Shown one piece after another: positions 53,531-62,468 of a stretch of 64,000 nucleotides of DNA. The position numbers and the translations under genes are program-made. Source of the stretch: Nitrososphaerota archaeon (GTDB lineage Archaea; Thermoproteota; Nitrososphaeria; Nitrososphaerales; Nitrosopumilaceae). The stretch spans positions 226,727-290,726 of the forward strand of contig JAGWFT010000001.1 in NCBI GenBank assembly GCA_028867755.1. Reading direction: 5' to 3'. Positions within the stretch are counted from its first letter, which is position 1. Each line of letters starts with the position of its first letter. The notes beneath the pieces are model-generated. The model saw only the letters and a list, made by a program, of their open reading frames with translations, made no database searches and was not told the DNA's origin.

Positions 53531-54586
53531 TTAGGTAGTAGATTTGATTGATTCAAAGAGCTCTGGAGATAATACTATTTTCTCTCTTACCGGCCTGATT
53601 ATGTCAGACACATATTTTCCTGCACTGGTCTTCAAGTCTGAGGGATGTATCTTTTTTTCTGAAAAGTCCTTTTCTAGCTGTTGGTAACTGGTATAGCTGA
53701 CGTTACCTCCAAATTTTTCCGGTCTTTCAATAATGATTTCACCAAATTCATGAAACACGACATATCTGAAAATTTCAAGAATGGGGTTTTTCTCTATAAT
53801 ACCTTCAGGGCACCAAGCTTTTTTGAATTTTGACCTGATCTCCTCGTCTGAATCATGGATGAATATTCCTGATGCTGATTTTGATTTGCTCATTTTGCTT
53901 GAGATAAACTGTGAATCAGAATCAGTGCCAGTCTCTGGCTCTCCTAGGCCTGCAAGTATGTGGTGATGAATTGCTACTGGCACCTTCCATTTCATTTTAG
54001 GAAAGATTTCTCGCACTAGCATGTGAATTTTCCTTTGATCCATTCCTGCATGCACTATATCCAAATCCATCGAATGAATATCTACAGCCTGCATGGGTGG
54101 GTAAAAGAGCTGGCCTAGCTCAATCTTGTCTTTGTCTGCACTTCTTCCCATTATTGTAAGTGAACGCATGGTTCTATCAAGTGACATGTTTTTTGCAAAT
54201 TTGACCAGATCCATCCAGTATCCCTTCCTTGATTCGTAAAGGTCTGAGCCCTCTACAATTTCCACACCTGGACAGAATAGTTTGAAGGCATCGGCATAAT
54301 ATTTTGAGACCATCCTGATCTTGTCCCAGTCTCCACCTAGCTTGTTATTGATGTAGGTGTGCCAGTCTGCCAAAAATACGGTGCATTTTACTCCAGCCTT
54401 GATAAGATCATTTATTTTAAAACCAGTAAGTATCAAACTTCCAAGATGTAAAAACCCGGAAATTTCTAGTCCGATGTAATGTTTTGGATGGTCATTTGTG
54501 CTAAATAGATTGACCAGTTCTTCCTGTGTGACTATTTCCTCAGTAGGTTCTCTTGTAACAAGTTTGATTTTTTCTGTAACATCCAC
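53531..54586 (-). CDS. tyrS: tyrosyl-tRNA synthetase, archaeal type
   Basis: 351 aa class I synthetase. The HIGH-like signature is HLGS in LEISGFLHLGSLILTG and the second signature is KMSKSKSASG. GMDQRKIHMLVREIFPK between them is typical. Its short length without extra anticodon domain matches archaeal TyrRS. Some residues cannot exclude TrpRS by eye, but the length and the YIGLEISGFLHLG pattern favour Tyr. ATG at 54586. Confidence 0.9.
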   Translation of the reverse strand: MDVTEKIKLVTREPTEEIVTQEELVNLFSTNDHPKHYIGLEISGFLHLGSLILTGFKINDLIKAGVKCTVFLADWHTYINNKLGGDWDKIRMVSKYYADAFKLFCPGVEIVEGSDLYESRKGYWMDLVKFAKNMSLDRTMRSLTIMGRSADKDKIELGQLFYPPMQAVDIHSMDLDIVHAGMDQRKIHMLVREIFPKMKWKVPVAIHHHILAGLGEPETGTDSDSQFISSKMSKSKSASGIFIHDSDEEIRSKFKKAWCPEGIIEKNPILEIFRYVVFHEFGEIIIERPEKFGGNVSYTSYQQLEKDFSEKKIHPSDLKTSAGKYVSDIIRPVREKIVLSPELFESIKSTT

Positions 54587-54620
54587 TTCGAGTCAAATCT
54601 TCTTTTGTGATCCTATAAAG

Positions 54621-55184
54621 TTACGCATCAAGATCATCCAATTTCTTTCTTGGTCTTGTGCTAAGATATAGTGCATGTGAACTTATGATAAAGGCTGCAA
54701 GAAATGATTTTGTAGCAAAGTTCAGGTTCCATGGCCTGGTGGGGTCTGGGTATGCCACTGTTAAGGAGTCAATATCTGGAACCTTTCCGTTAATAATTCC
54801 AGCCGTGATTTGTGCATTGAGAACTATAAAGTTGTAAATTACCTCATACAGGGTGATTGCTGCTAGCCCAGCCAACATTAGCTGTACCAATGTAAGTTGC
54901 CAGGAAGGAACTTCGACTGTTCTCTTCCAACCAATTCTTGTGACACAGTACCACCCAATTATGGTGGAAAAGAAGAACCATGATGTTAGCTTGGCGAAGT
55001 GAGCCGTAGGAAATTCTGTCTTTTCTAATATTTCACCCATTACATATGTGCCATTTTTTTGCCATTCTTCAGACATCTCATAAATGCCATAGAAGGTTAT
55101 AGATCCCATTATGAATGCGCATGCATAGAAAATGTACAGAAATATCTTGTATCCTGACTGATCCCTGTGCAATCCAATCTTCAT
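54621..55184 (-). CDS. integral membrane protein, four predicted segments
   Basis: 187 aa. Segments at IFLYIFYACAFIMGSITFYGIYE, LTSWFFFSTIIGWYCVTRIG, LTLVQLMLAGLAAITLYEVIYNF and FLAAFIISSHALYLS. The loop between segments 3 and 4 is outside-like (NGKVPDIDSLTVAYPDPTRPW). The C-terminal end is charged (RPRKKLDDLDA). No family recognised. It is 34 bases upstream of tyrS on the same strand. Confidence 0.65.
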   Translation of the reverse strand: MKIGLHRDQSGYKIFLYIFYACAFIMGSITFYGIYEMSEEWQKNGTYVMGEILEKTEFPTAHFAKLTSWFFFSTIIGWYCVTRIGWKRTVEVPSWQLTLVQLMLAGLAAITLYEVIYNFIVLNAQITAGIINGKVPDIDSLTVAYPDPTRPWNLNFATKSFLAAFIISSHALYLSTRPRKKLDDLDA

Positions 55185-55273
55185 TAAACACGATTGATGT
55201 TACCTGAAATATAAAAATTGGTTTTAATTTCATTCGGAAGTTTAATTATAGTATAAAGTTTGATAATATATAA

Positions 55274-56362
55274 TTGAAAATTCCTATAAATTCCCCAGTA
55301 ATTGGAAAGGAGGAAATCAATGAAGTACGATCTGTTTTACTGGAAAAATCATTAACCACTGCTGCAAATTCTGGAGGCAAAAGAACCCAAGAGTTTGAAA
55401 GACTTTTGTCATCGTATACCAAATCAAGATACGCAATAGCAGTAAATTCAGGTACTGCAGCACTGCAGGCTGCGCTTTACACTCTTGACATAAAAAGTGG
55501 CGATGAAGTCCTGCTCCCATCATTTACTTTTGTAGCCACTGCAAATTCTGTTGTATCAGTTGGTGCAAAGCCAGTGTTTGTGGATGTGACTCCAGATAAT
55601 TATACGATGGATCCTGACGACCTGGAGAGAAAAATCACAAAAAAATCAAAGGCAATAATGCCTGTCCATCTGTACGGAAATTTTTCATACATGAGTGAAA
55701 TTTCTGAGATAGCAGACAAGCATAATATCGATGTAATTGAGGATGCTGCGCAGTCACTGGGAACTACATATAAAAATAAACAATCAGGAACATTTTCACG
55801 ATTAGGTTGCTTTAGCATGTATGCTGCAAAGGTAGTGACATCAGGAGAGGGTGGGGCAATTGTCACAAACGACAGAGATCTATTTGAAAAACTTCGTAAA
55901 ATAAGAAACCATGGAATGCTTCATGGGTACGACACCAGAATTTTAGGATTAAATCTTAGGCTTCCAGAAATATCTGCTGCCATAGCCAAGGTTCAAATGA
56001 AAAAACTTCCAAAGTTTCTCAAAAAAAGAGAGAAAAATGCCAAAACTTTAACAGACCTCTTATGCGACCTGAATTTCATTCTACCAAAAGAAAGAGCTGG
56101 TGTCAAGGTAAACTGGTATCTTTATACAATTTCCACAAAGAATCGAGATAGATTATCAAAGCAATTAAATGAAAAAGGAATTGGTGCAACAGCATATTAT
56201 TCCATCCCAGTACACAAAACTCCATTTTACAAAAACAATACAAAATTACCGATGACTGATTGGGCTGCTTCTGCAGTACTGAGCTTGCCTGTACATCCTC
56301 TTGTAACGGAAAATGATCTTCATTACATCTCAAAAACCATTCACCAATTGATCAAAAAATGA
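55274..56362 (+). CDS. DegT/DnrJ/EryC1/StrS-family aminotransferase
   Basis: 362-aa PLP enzyme normally making amino sugars for surface glycans. SVLLEKSLTTAANSGGKRTQEFE, GTAALQAALYTLDI, EVLLPSFTFVATANSVV, VIEDAAQSLGT and FSMYAAKVVTSGEGG (PLP Lys in AAK) are clear. HPLVTENDLHYISKTIHQL closes it. The stop overlaps the MtrA-like gene by 4 bases. TTG start at 55274. An actual sugar substrate is not evident from neighbours. Confidence 0.92.
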   Translation: MKIPINSPVIGKEEINEVRSVLLEKSLTTAANSGGKRTQEFERLLSSYTKSRYAIAVNSGTAALQAALYTLDIKSGDEVLLPSFTFVATANSVVSVGAKPVFVDVTPDNYTMDPDDLERKITKKSKAIMPVHLYGNFSYMSEISEIADKHNIDVIEDAAQSLGTTYKNKQSGTFSRLGCFSMYAAKVVTSGEGGAIVTNDRDLFEKLRKIRNHGMLHGYDTRILGLNLRLPEISAAIAKVQMKKLPKFLKKREKNAKTLTDLLCDLNFILPKERAGVKVNWYLYTISTKNRDRLSKQLNEKGIGATAYYSIPVHKTPFYKNNTKLPMTDWAASAVLSLPVHPLVTENDLHYISKTIHQLIKK

Positions 56363-56838
56363 ATCTTATAGGAGAGTTTGCAGGTGAATTGTGCAAAATA
56401 CTGCTTCCAATTGAGGACAGGGTTTACCTTGGGAATTCCGAATCTGGTATAGCCATATGCACTCTGTCTAGCATGAAACTGCTCACTGAAATTGTAAATT
56501 CTTCATTTATGGTCAAAATCAATATAGCTGGGAGACTGCTTTCAGAAAATAAAGGAATTGATTTACTTGTTAGATATGTTATATCCAATAGAAAAATTCA
56601 CACTATCATACTATGTGGTAACGATGCAGTAGGACACAAGCCTGGACACTCGTTATTTTGTTTATACAAAAATGGAATAAACCAAGACAGAAGAATAATT
56701 GGTTCTCAAAGTCCAGATCCATTTTTGTCATTGACAAGTGAAGAGGTGTTAGAGTTTCAAAATCAAGTAAGAATTATTGATAAGATAGGGCAAACCAATA
56801 TTTCAAATCTCAGTATGGAAATCAACAACAAAAGCTAA
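56359..56838 (+). CDS. MtrA-like corrinoid protein
   Basis: 159 aa. Resembles the cytoplasmic domain of tetrahydromethanopterin S-methyltransferase subunit A: GIAICTLSSMKLLTEI, INIAGRLLSENKGIDLLVR, ILCGNDAVGHKPGHSLFCLY with the likely cobalt-binding His, and NGINQDRRIIGSQSPDPFL. The final segment QNQVRIIDKIGQ is also MtrA-like. It lacks the C-terminal membrane helix. ATG overlaps the DegT stop as ATGA. In a non-methanogen its role is open. Confidence 0.85.
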   Translation: MNLIGEFAGELCKILLPIEDRVYLGNSESGIAICTLSSMKLLTEIVNSSFMVKINIAGRLLSENKGIDLLVRYVISNRKIHTIILCGNDAVGHKPGHSLFCLYKNGINQDRRIIGSQSPDPFLSLTSEEVLEFQNQVRIIDKIGQTNISNLSMEINNKS

Positions 56839-56840
56839 GC

Positions 56841-57173
56841 TCAATAACCGTCAAGCTGTCTTTGTTTGTTGACTTGGTGTTTCTTTTGATATTCTTTTAG
56901 TATGTCCTCGGGGGTCATGTTCAGTTCCAGTGAAGCTTGTACCACAAAGTGCCATATATCGATAAGCTCCTCCCTGGCAGCTGCCTCGTCAAACTCTGTC
57001 GGTTTTTTCCACCACTTCCAATTCGTTGTTCGCTGCAGCTCTACTGCCTCGTGAATTATGGCAGTACACAATGAAGAAATTTTCCCTTGTGTATCTTTTG
57101 GATAACGCTCTAGGTTCATCATTTTCTCCAAATTCTTTTGAAGCCTGAAAATTGTATCCAGCCTGTCTTCCAT
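56841..57173 (-). CDS. all-alpha NTP pyrophosphohydrolase (dUTPase-2 / MazG-like)
   Basis: 110 aa. The metal-binding helix patterns are HEAVELQRTTNWKWWKKP and AAREELIDIWHFVVQASLEL, where E-x-x-E and E-x-x-D ligate Mg. The WKWWKK-EELIDIWHF arrangement resembles dimeric dUTPases more than canonical MazG. Cleans dUTP or damaged dNTPs from the pool. Convergent with the MtrA-like gene, 2 bases between stops. Confidence 0.85.
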   Translation of the reverse strand: MEDRLDTIFRLQKNLEKMMNLERYPKDTQGKISSLCTAIIHEAVELQRTTNWKWWKKPTEFDEAAAREELIDIWHFVVQASLELNMTPEDILKEYQKKHQVNKQRQLDGY

Positions 57174-57207
57174 GGACTTTTTTTCTATTTGATATCTATA
57201 ACCTTTT

Positions 57208-58101
57208 TTAGAAATGAACTATTTTTCTATAATATCTGAATCTGTTTTGTATCTGGGATTTTCTCAATTTGACTAGGCCAGCAATTCCATATCTTTCGAC
57301 TGCAAATGAACCCATTACATTTCCATACGCAGCAGCCTCTCTGATTGTTGATAGTTTTGTACTGTTTTTACTAGCCATGTATCCAATCATGCCACCTGCA
57401 AAAGAATCTCCAGCTCCTGTAGGGTCAACGATATTCTCCAAGGAAAAGGCAGATGAAGGAAATACCATATCATCACAAAATAGCAGGGATCCGTGCTCTC
57501 CCTTCTTTATGATTACAATTTTTGTTCCCCATTCCATGATCTTTTTTGCGGCTTTGATTAGGTTGTGAGTTTTTGTCAGCAACTTGGCCTCTTCGTCATT
57601 TATAACAACAGAATCGACCACTCCCATCATCTTTATGACATCATTTCTTTTAGTTGAAATCCAGAAATCTATAGTATCACACATGGAAAACTTGACCTTA
57701 TCAAACTCCTTGATTATCTTTGCATTTTGGGCAGGATCATTGTTTGCAAGATAAACAAATTCTGATCTTCTATATCTTTCAGGAACTGTAGGCTTGAAAT
57801 CCTTTAGTACATTTAGCTCAGTCTTGTTGGTAGTCCTTGAGCTTAATGTCTTGTCATAACTTCCATCATATCGGAAAGTTTTCCCGTTTGCATGTACTAC
57901 TCCCCCAGTGTCCAAGAACTTGTTCAAGATTTTTTGATATTGTTTTGGAAAGTCATAGCCTATTACTGCAATAAGGCTAGGTTTCTGAAAAAAACTTGCA
58001 GATACTGCTGCATATGTGGCAGCACCACCTAATGCATTTTTAATAACTCTAGATGGAGTCCTGATGGTATCTATAGCAACAGATCCAAAAACAGTCAGCA
58101 T
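57208..58101 (-). CDS. PfkB-family carbohydrate/nucleoside kinase
   Basis: 297 aa ribokinase-fold kinase. GSVAIDTIRTP and GGAATYAAVSASFF at the N-terminus, and the ATP/anion-hole motif DPTGAGDSFAGGMIGYMA near the C-terminus with catalytic Asp. Substrate unknown: sugar or nucleoside. 34 bases upstream of the dUTPase-like gene, same strand. ATG at 58101. Confidence 0.9.
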   Translation of the reverse strand: MLTVFGSVAIDTIRTPSRVIKNALGGAATYAAVSASFFQKPSLIAVIGYDFPKQYQKILNKFLDTGGVVHANGKTFRYDGSYDKTLSSRTTNKTELNVLKDFKPTVPERYRRSEFVYLANNDPAQNAKIIKEFDKVKFSMCDTIDFWISTKRNDVIKMMGVVDSVVINDEEAKLLTKTHNLIKAAKKIMEWGTKIVIIKKGEHGSLLFCDDMVFPSSAFSLENIVDPTGAGDSFAGGMIGYMASKNSTKLSTIREAAAYGNVMGSFAVERYGIAGLVKLRKSQIQNRFRYYRKIVHF

Positions 58102-58113
58102 ACTTTGCTGGTT

Positions 58114-58584
58114 TTACGTGCCGTCTATAAATGCTCTAGCTTCGTCTTGTGTTGGGTAGTATGTGAATGGGACACTTACAGTTGTAAAGAGGACGTTATA
58201 CTGACTTGTTCCTGTTAGTTTTAGGCTGGGGATGTTGTCACTCTTGTTGTACTTGTCCAATATTGTAGTGTCGGCAAGAAATGGAGTCTGAGCAACTGTT
58301 TTTCCCATCGCAGGAATTAGTGATGGCTGTAATACTCCAGTACCAAGATCTTCCCCATTGGCAGACACAGAGAAATCAGTCTTTCCAATGTTTAGAACTA
58401 ATAGTGAGGGATTGTTGAATTGCAGCTGTAGACTGTATAGTGTGCCTTGATCACTCTTATCTACGATCTTACTTTGAATAATAGAAACATGAAGATTAGA
58501 CACTGATAGATATTGAATATAGCCAAATATGCCTACAGCGGCGACAATTATGCTTATGACAACGATTTTTGTTCTTTTTTCCAC
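58114..58584 (-). CDS. membrane-anchored LEA14/WHy-like protein
   Basis: 156 aa. N-terminal membrane helix (IVVISIIVAAVGIFGYIQYL), then a beta-sandwich region: LHVSIIQSKIVDKSDQGTLY, LQLQFNNPSLLVLNIGKTDFSV, NGEDLGTGVLQPSLIPAMGK and VLFTTVSVPFTYYP. The pattern N-P-x(n)-L-x-x-L resembles WHy domains of LEA14. It probably faces outward. Starts 12 bases upstream of the kinase gene. Confidence 0.7.
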   Translation of the reverse strand: MEKRTKIVVISIIVAAVGIFGYIQYLSVSNLHVSIIQSKIVDKSDQGTLYSLQLQFNNPSLLVLNIGKTDFSVSANGEDLGTGVLQPSLIPAMGKTVAQTPFLADTTILDKYNKSDNIPSLKLTGTSQYNVLFTTVSVPFTYYPTQDEARAFIDGT

Positions 58585-58720
58585 GCTGGTGAATGGTAAA
58601 ATCCCTTTTTAGCACAGGTAGAAAAAAAATCCAAATAACTTGTGTAAACTTTTTGATCTGTTTTTAAAGCTACTTAGAGCTAACAGAATAAATCAAAATA
58701 GTAAGATTGAATGTTACAAA

Positions 58721-59197
58721 ATGGCTAAAATAAGAATCAGATATGGACAAAATGAAATTGAGATCGAATCCAAGGATTTCTATATAGATAACCAAAGTGT
58801 AGATGAGGTAGTAAACAACCTCTCAGTATATGTCAAAGATTACAGCCCGAGCACACTTCAGCATGACTATTCGTACGGACAGCCTACTCGAGGTACCGAA
58901 GTTTTAAGCATGCTAGATGATGCAGAAATTCACGAGCCAGAGTTTGCCAGGCCTACTTTCCTTGATAAGCAGCAAATAAAGAGCAAGGTTAGAACGCTCG
59001 TTGAGGATGCGTTCTTTGACCAGCCACGAACAGTCTCTGAGGTTGTTGCCCAATTACATGAATATGGCTGGACAGCAGTTCCGCTTGATGTATCCAAAGC
59101 CTTGACAGATATGGCCTTTAGCAATGAACTACAAAGAGACTTGCGGGAAAAGCGCAGTTATTACTCAATTGCTAAGATTGAACAGTGCCTTAACTAG
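58721..59197 (+). CDS. conserved hypothetical protein with C-terminal winged helix
   Basis: About 158 aa. The N-terminus (MAKIRIRYGQNEIEIESKDFYID) reads as a ubiquitin-like or beta-hairpin fold. The C-terminus has a helix-turn-helix character: ARPTFLDKQQIKSKVRTLVEDAFFD, SEVVAQLHEYGWTAVPLDVSKALTDM, with a wing ending YYSIAKIEQCL. ATG 58721 is preferred; the longer frame from 58640 begins with unlike sequence. Convergent with the following zinc-ribbon gene, overlapping 8 bases. Confidence 0.7.
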   Translation: MAKIRIRYGQNEIEIESKDFYIDNQSVDEVVNNLSVYVKDYSPSTLQHDYSYGQPTRGTEVLSMLDDAEIHEPEFARPTFLDKQQIKSKVRTLVEDAFFDQPRTVSEVVAQLHEYGWTAVPLDVSKALTDMAFSNELQRDLREKRSYYSIAKIEQCLN

Positions 59198-59375
59198 CCT
59201 TATAGTCACACTTGCTGCAAGAATCAAACACATCCCCTTCCAAGTGATCAAAATGAGCGTTGCACTTTAGGCACGTGTGATGCATATCAAAATAGCCGTC
59301 ATTTTCGACTTTTCCTACACGATTAGACTGCAATTCCATGCTTCCGCATTTTATACAATGGCATCCGCATTGCAT
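59190..59375 (-). CDS. small zinc-ribbon protein
   Basis: 61 aa. Cys pairs CIKCGS, CLKCNAH and CSKCDY with further Cys and His (MQCGCHC, MHHTC) make two likely zinc sites. No other domain. Start ATG at 59375. Tiny zinc-ribbon proteins of unknown role are common in Nitrososphaerota. A TATA box is not obvious. Confidence 0.7.
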   Translation of the reverse strand: MQCGCHCIKCGSMELQSNRVGKVENDGYFDMHHTCLKCNAHFDHLEGDVFDSCSKCDYKAS

Positions 59376-59397
59376 GGAATTTGATGAATTTCTACTG

Positions 59398-60321
59398 TTA
59401 ATAACCTGAGTGGAAATTCAACCTATTTGCAAATCTCAGGGCAACAACTGATAAAATTGCAATGGCTAGCGGCACAAAAACTGGAAACTCTGGAATTGCA
59501 GTTGTTCCTGTGATCTGCAGTGTTCCATTATGAGCAGGTTTCATTCCTATCCAAGCATACGTACCGTTGTCATTAAATGAGCTAGCAAGAGTTGAATTTG
59601 TGTTTATTGTTGCTTGATATGGACCCCATAAAAGTGCCTTAGGCATTATCACTACTACATTAGAATTTGCCTTGTCAATATTGAATGCATATGTTTTTGC
59701 TGATTGATCAAAAACATAAGATCCGGCATTTGCCAGAGTCCTTATTCCAACATTGAATGTCTGGTTTTGCCACTGTACAGTTTGGACAGTTTCAGGTTCA
59801 TTGATGATGTATGTAAGATGCATGCCATTTCCAACTTGCCTGAGACCCTTTTCACCAAGATACACAGGCCTGTCTTGGGCCCAAATCATATCTACTCCTT
59901 TAGGAAAATAAAAATCAGTGAAGTATGAGTCACTTGGGGCATAATAATTCCAGCGCCAGACTCCGTTATCATTGGTTACTACGTTAGGTATGTCATATCT
60001 GATCAGTGTTACATTTCTTTGAGTAGGCAATAATAGAACAGACATTGGGCTTTGACTAATTGTGGAATATTGTACAGAATTGCCAGCTTGATCAGTAACT
60101 GTCAAGTTAGCAAGACTGCCGGAAATCATCTCAACATGAATAGGAGTGGTACCGTTTCCCTGCACTTCATGAAGCACATGAGCTGTTCCGTTCCCATCAA
60201 TTGCAATCTTGATGTCTTCCTGAGGAGGGCCTCCAATTGATAGCTGGCCAAACGCAGCTGTAGTTGAAAAAATTGTTACGGCTATTATGCAAGCAATGAA
60301 AAGTTTCAACATAGGCATCAT
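59398..60321 (-). CDS. exported protein with C-terminal IPEFP sorting-like signal
   Basis: About 307 aa. A signal peptide (MLKLFIACIIAVTIFSTTAAFG), a long beta-rich extracellular region, then TAIPEFPVFVPLAIAILSVVALRFANR: an IPEFP motif, hydrophobic helix and basic tail. This resembles PEF-CTERM-type signals handled by archaeosortases. ATG at 60321 is used because an earlier frame start would overlap the cyclophilin. No known domain seen. Confidence 0.75.
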   Translation of the reverse strand: MMPMLKLFIACIIAVTIFSTTAAFGQLSIGGPPQEDIKIAIDGNGTAHVLHEVQGNGTTPIHVEMISGSLANLTVTDQAGNSVQYSTISQSPMSVLLLPTQRNVTLIRYDIPNVVTNDNGVWRWNYYAPSDSYFTDFYFPKGVDMIWAQDRPVYLGEKGLRQVGNGMHLTYIINEPETVQTVQWQNQTFNVGIRTLANAGSYVFDQSAKTYAFNIDKANSNVVVIMPKALLWGPYQATINTNSTLASSFNDNGTYAWIGMKPAHNGTLQITGTTAIPEFPVFVPLAIAILSVVALRFANRLNFHSGY

Positions 60322-60322
60322 C

Positions 60323-60802
60323 TTATTCTGAGATCGTAACGTGTAAAATTTTGGCTTCTTGATTAGGACAGTCATTTTTATCTCTTGGAAGATTCACAAT
60401 CTTATCTGCAACATCCATCCCCTTTGTAACCTGCCCAAATACGGTATATTGTCTATCAAGAAACGTGCTGTCTGTGGTAACTATGAAGAACTGTGAACCT
60501 GCACTGTCTGGGTCTGTTGCCCTTGCCATTGAGACGATGCCTCTTAGGTGTGACTTTGAGTTAAACTCTGCCTTTATTGTATAGCCAGGTCCTCCCATAC
60601 CCCATTTCTTTTTGTCAGAATTCTTGGTATTAGGGTCACCTCCTTGAATCATAAATCCAGGTATTACTCTGTGAAAGAGGGTTCCATCATAAAAATTACT
60701 TTTTGCAAGTTTAGTGAAATTTCGTATAGTTTCTGGAGCGTTATTTGGTAATAGCTCAAATACAATGTTTCCAAAATTAGTTTCTATAGTAGCCTGTGCC
60801 AC
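60323..60802 (-). CDS. cyclophilin-type peptidyl-prolyl isomerase
   Basis: 159 aa. Conserved blocks: FHRVIPGFMIQGGDP, GGPGYTIKAEF, LRGIVSMARATDPDSAGSQFFIVTTD and YTVFGQVTKGMDVADKI. The catalytic Arg in FHRV and the Phe of QFFI are present; the Trp of the human cyclosporin site is absent here. Cytosolic, no signal. ATG at 60802. Confidence 0.95.
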   Translation of the reverse strand: MAQATIETNFGNIVFELLPNNAPETIRNFTKLAKSNFYDGTLFHRVIPGFMIQGGDPNTKNSDKKKWGMGGPGYTIKAEFNSKSHLRGIVSMARATDPDSAGSQFFIVTTDSTFLDRQYTVFGQVTKGMDVADKIVNLPRDKNDCPNQEAKILHVTISE

Positions 60803-61073
60803 CTTTCACAACCATCCATTTTATCATAATAACCTTTCTACACAATCTTACTTTTTCAGTAAAGGGTTTCCTTTGATTATTCTATTGTAACCGCTCAAGT
60901 AAGATAAAAACATTTTAGCTGAATAAAATCAATAGTCAAAACTCTGGAAAATTTTGAAAATTATGATGCAAACAGAAGACTATGTTAAAATGTAAAACCA
61001 ATTTTCCAATATGCAATATTATTACCAAAAATATAGTAACAGTCTTATATAGAAGATCTGAAAAATAAAAATC

Positions 61074-61316
61074 GTGAATCGTACTACTCAGAGCACAAAT
61101 ATCAAGCAAGCAATAAACAGTCTGCTTGACAGAGGCTTAACAGATAAACAAGATATCTACACAAAAGTTGTAGAAGAGCTTGGGGTTCCAAGACCAACAG
61201 TAAGGCGGGTTGCAAGAGATCTTAGAAACGAACTTTTACAGAAAATTAAGATTTTGCAGTCTGAAGTTCCAGAATTAGAGGGTAATTCTAAGGCTGCTGC
61301 TGAAAGCAGTGACTAA
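61074..61316 (+). CDS. small HTH DNA-binding protein
   Basis: 80 aa: NIKQAINSLLDRGLTDKQDIYTKVVEELGVPRPTVRRVARDLRNEL is a helix-turn-helix, with a short coiled tail. GTG start at 61074. TTATATAG at about 61044-61052 is a good TATA box about 25 bases before, so the transcript is probably leaderless. Family conserved in this phylum by general impression; target unknown. The 60803-61073 gap otherwise shows only AT-rich sequence. Confidence 0.75.
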   Translation: MNRTTQSTNIKQAINSLLDRGLTDKQDIYTKVVEELGVPRPTVRRVARDLRNELLQKIKILQSEVPELEGNSKAAAESSD

Positions 61317-61400
61317 CAAAACCCCTCTATTTTTATAAATATATTTTCTAATTTGGAAATTTCCATTACTGTTATATTCTGCTATTTGAAGAATAAATTC

Positions 61401-61856
61401 ATGGGAAATATACCCACCATTGTAACATCCTGTCTTGCAGTGGCTCTGACCATAGTGTACTTCTTGGTCTCAGATCAAGGCAAATTCACTTTCATAATCT
61501 TGGCAGCAGCAGCATGGTTTCTAGTTATAATATGCTGGCTGGCCGACAAGAGTCAAAAGTACATGCACAAACTTGAGGGTCATGAACAGACACACGATGA
61601 AAAAAAAAAGCTAGCTAATTACAATCAGCAACAACATACCGTCCAGATAAGCTCTAGTGAACTAAGCCATGTCAAAGCAGAACTTAGTGCTGACTTGGAA
61701 GAATTGCAAAGCTCACTGAAGAACAAAGACACAGAGATTGAAAACCTCAAGGCAGAGATTGCAAGCCTTCACACTCTCGTAGAGATAGAAAAACTAAGAG
61801 CAGAATTAGCTAACCTCAAAGCTCTTGCAGCAAAACAAAGTGCCAAAAAGAAATAA
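61401..61856 (+). CDS. membrane-anchored coiled-coil protein
   Basis: About 151 aa. Two membrane segments (IPTIVTSCLAVALTIVYFLV, FTFIILAAAAWFLVIICWLA) followed by a long heptad-pattern coiled coil (VKAELSADLEELQSSLKNKDTEIENL... and LVEIEKLRAELANLKAL) and a Lys-rich end. The coiled coil may tether a partner. ATG 61401 used; the longer frame (61353) begins with weak sequence. Confidence 0.65.
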   Translation: MGNIPTIVTSCLAVALTIVYFLVSDQGKFTFIILAAAAWFLVIICWLADKSQKYMHKLEGHEQTHDEKKKLANYNQQQHTVQISSSELSHVKAELSADLEELQSSLKNKDTEIENLKAEIASLHTLVEIEKLRAELANLKALAAKQSAKKK

Positions 61857-61860
61857 CAGA

Positions 61861-61998
61861 TTATTTACAATGAGGACATTCGTGCTTTCCGTGATTTTCT
61901 TTGCAAGAAGGACAACTAATGGCCCCCCCATAGTGGCAGTCACATCTGCACCCATCATTTAGCTTTTCTTCTGTTATCAACTGATTAATGAGAATCAT
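61861..61998 (-). CDS. small Cys/His-rich putative zinc-binding protein, 45 aa
   Basis: ATG at 61998 opens MILINQLITEEKLNDGCRCD, then CHYGG, CPSCKENHGKHECPHCK. Seven cysteines and four histidines in 30 residues make two zinc sites very plausible. It fits exactly between the convergent coiled-coil gene and the divergent next gene. Family unknown. High Cys density argues against a chance frame. Confidence 0.65.
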   Translation of the reverse strand: MILINQLITEEKLNDGCRCDCHYGGAISCPSCKENHGKHECPHCK

Positions 61999-62003
61999 AC
62001 GTC

Positions 62004-62450
62004 ATGTTAATATTTAACGATGTAAAATTACGAAATGTGAGGTATATCACAGCAATACTTGCAATGGCTGCACTTTTAGTTTCAAGCTTTGCACTTCCAG
62101 CTTCACAGGCAGTTGTACCTACGCAAAACTATGTACCTGAAAGTGATGTTACAATGCAAAAATCTGTTGTAAATATGAATATCCCATCCAATCCAAATCT
62201 ACCGTTTGGCTGTGTCTGGGGAACAGTACAAAATGCTGCACCGGGTTATCCGGTTGATATTGAAATTTACAAAAACGGTAAACCAGTTTACTTTGCTCAA
62301 GCTAATGTGACTTCAGACGGTTCGTATCAACAATATTTTAGAGTCATGAATGTTGATCATGGGCATGAAACTAACATTTTTGAGGGAGATTACACCGTTG
62401 AAATTTTCAAATATATTGTAAATTCCACATCAAGCGCTGCTTCGACCTAA
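62004..62450 (+). CDS. secreted protein of unknown function
   Basis: 148 aa with a signal peptide (YITAILAMAALLVSSFALPASQA) and a beta-rich domain containing CVWGTVQNAAPGYPVDIEIYKNGKPVYFAQANV, reminiscent of small Ig-like carboxypeptidase-regulatory folds. The end is NSTSSAAST. ATG at 62004, divergent with the small zinc protein by 5 bases. Probably surface-located. Confidence 0.65.
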   Translation: MLIFNDVKLRNVRYITAILAMAALLVSSFALPASQAVVPTQNYVPESDVTMQKSVVNMNIPSNPNLPFGCVWGTVQNAAPGYPVDIEIYKNGKPVYFAQANVTSDGSYQQYFRVMNVDHGHETNIFEGDYTVEIFKYIVNSTSSAAST

Positions 62451-62468
62451 AACCTAATTATAATAAAA

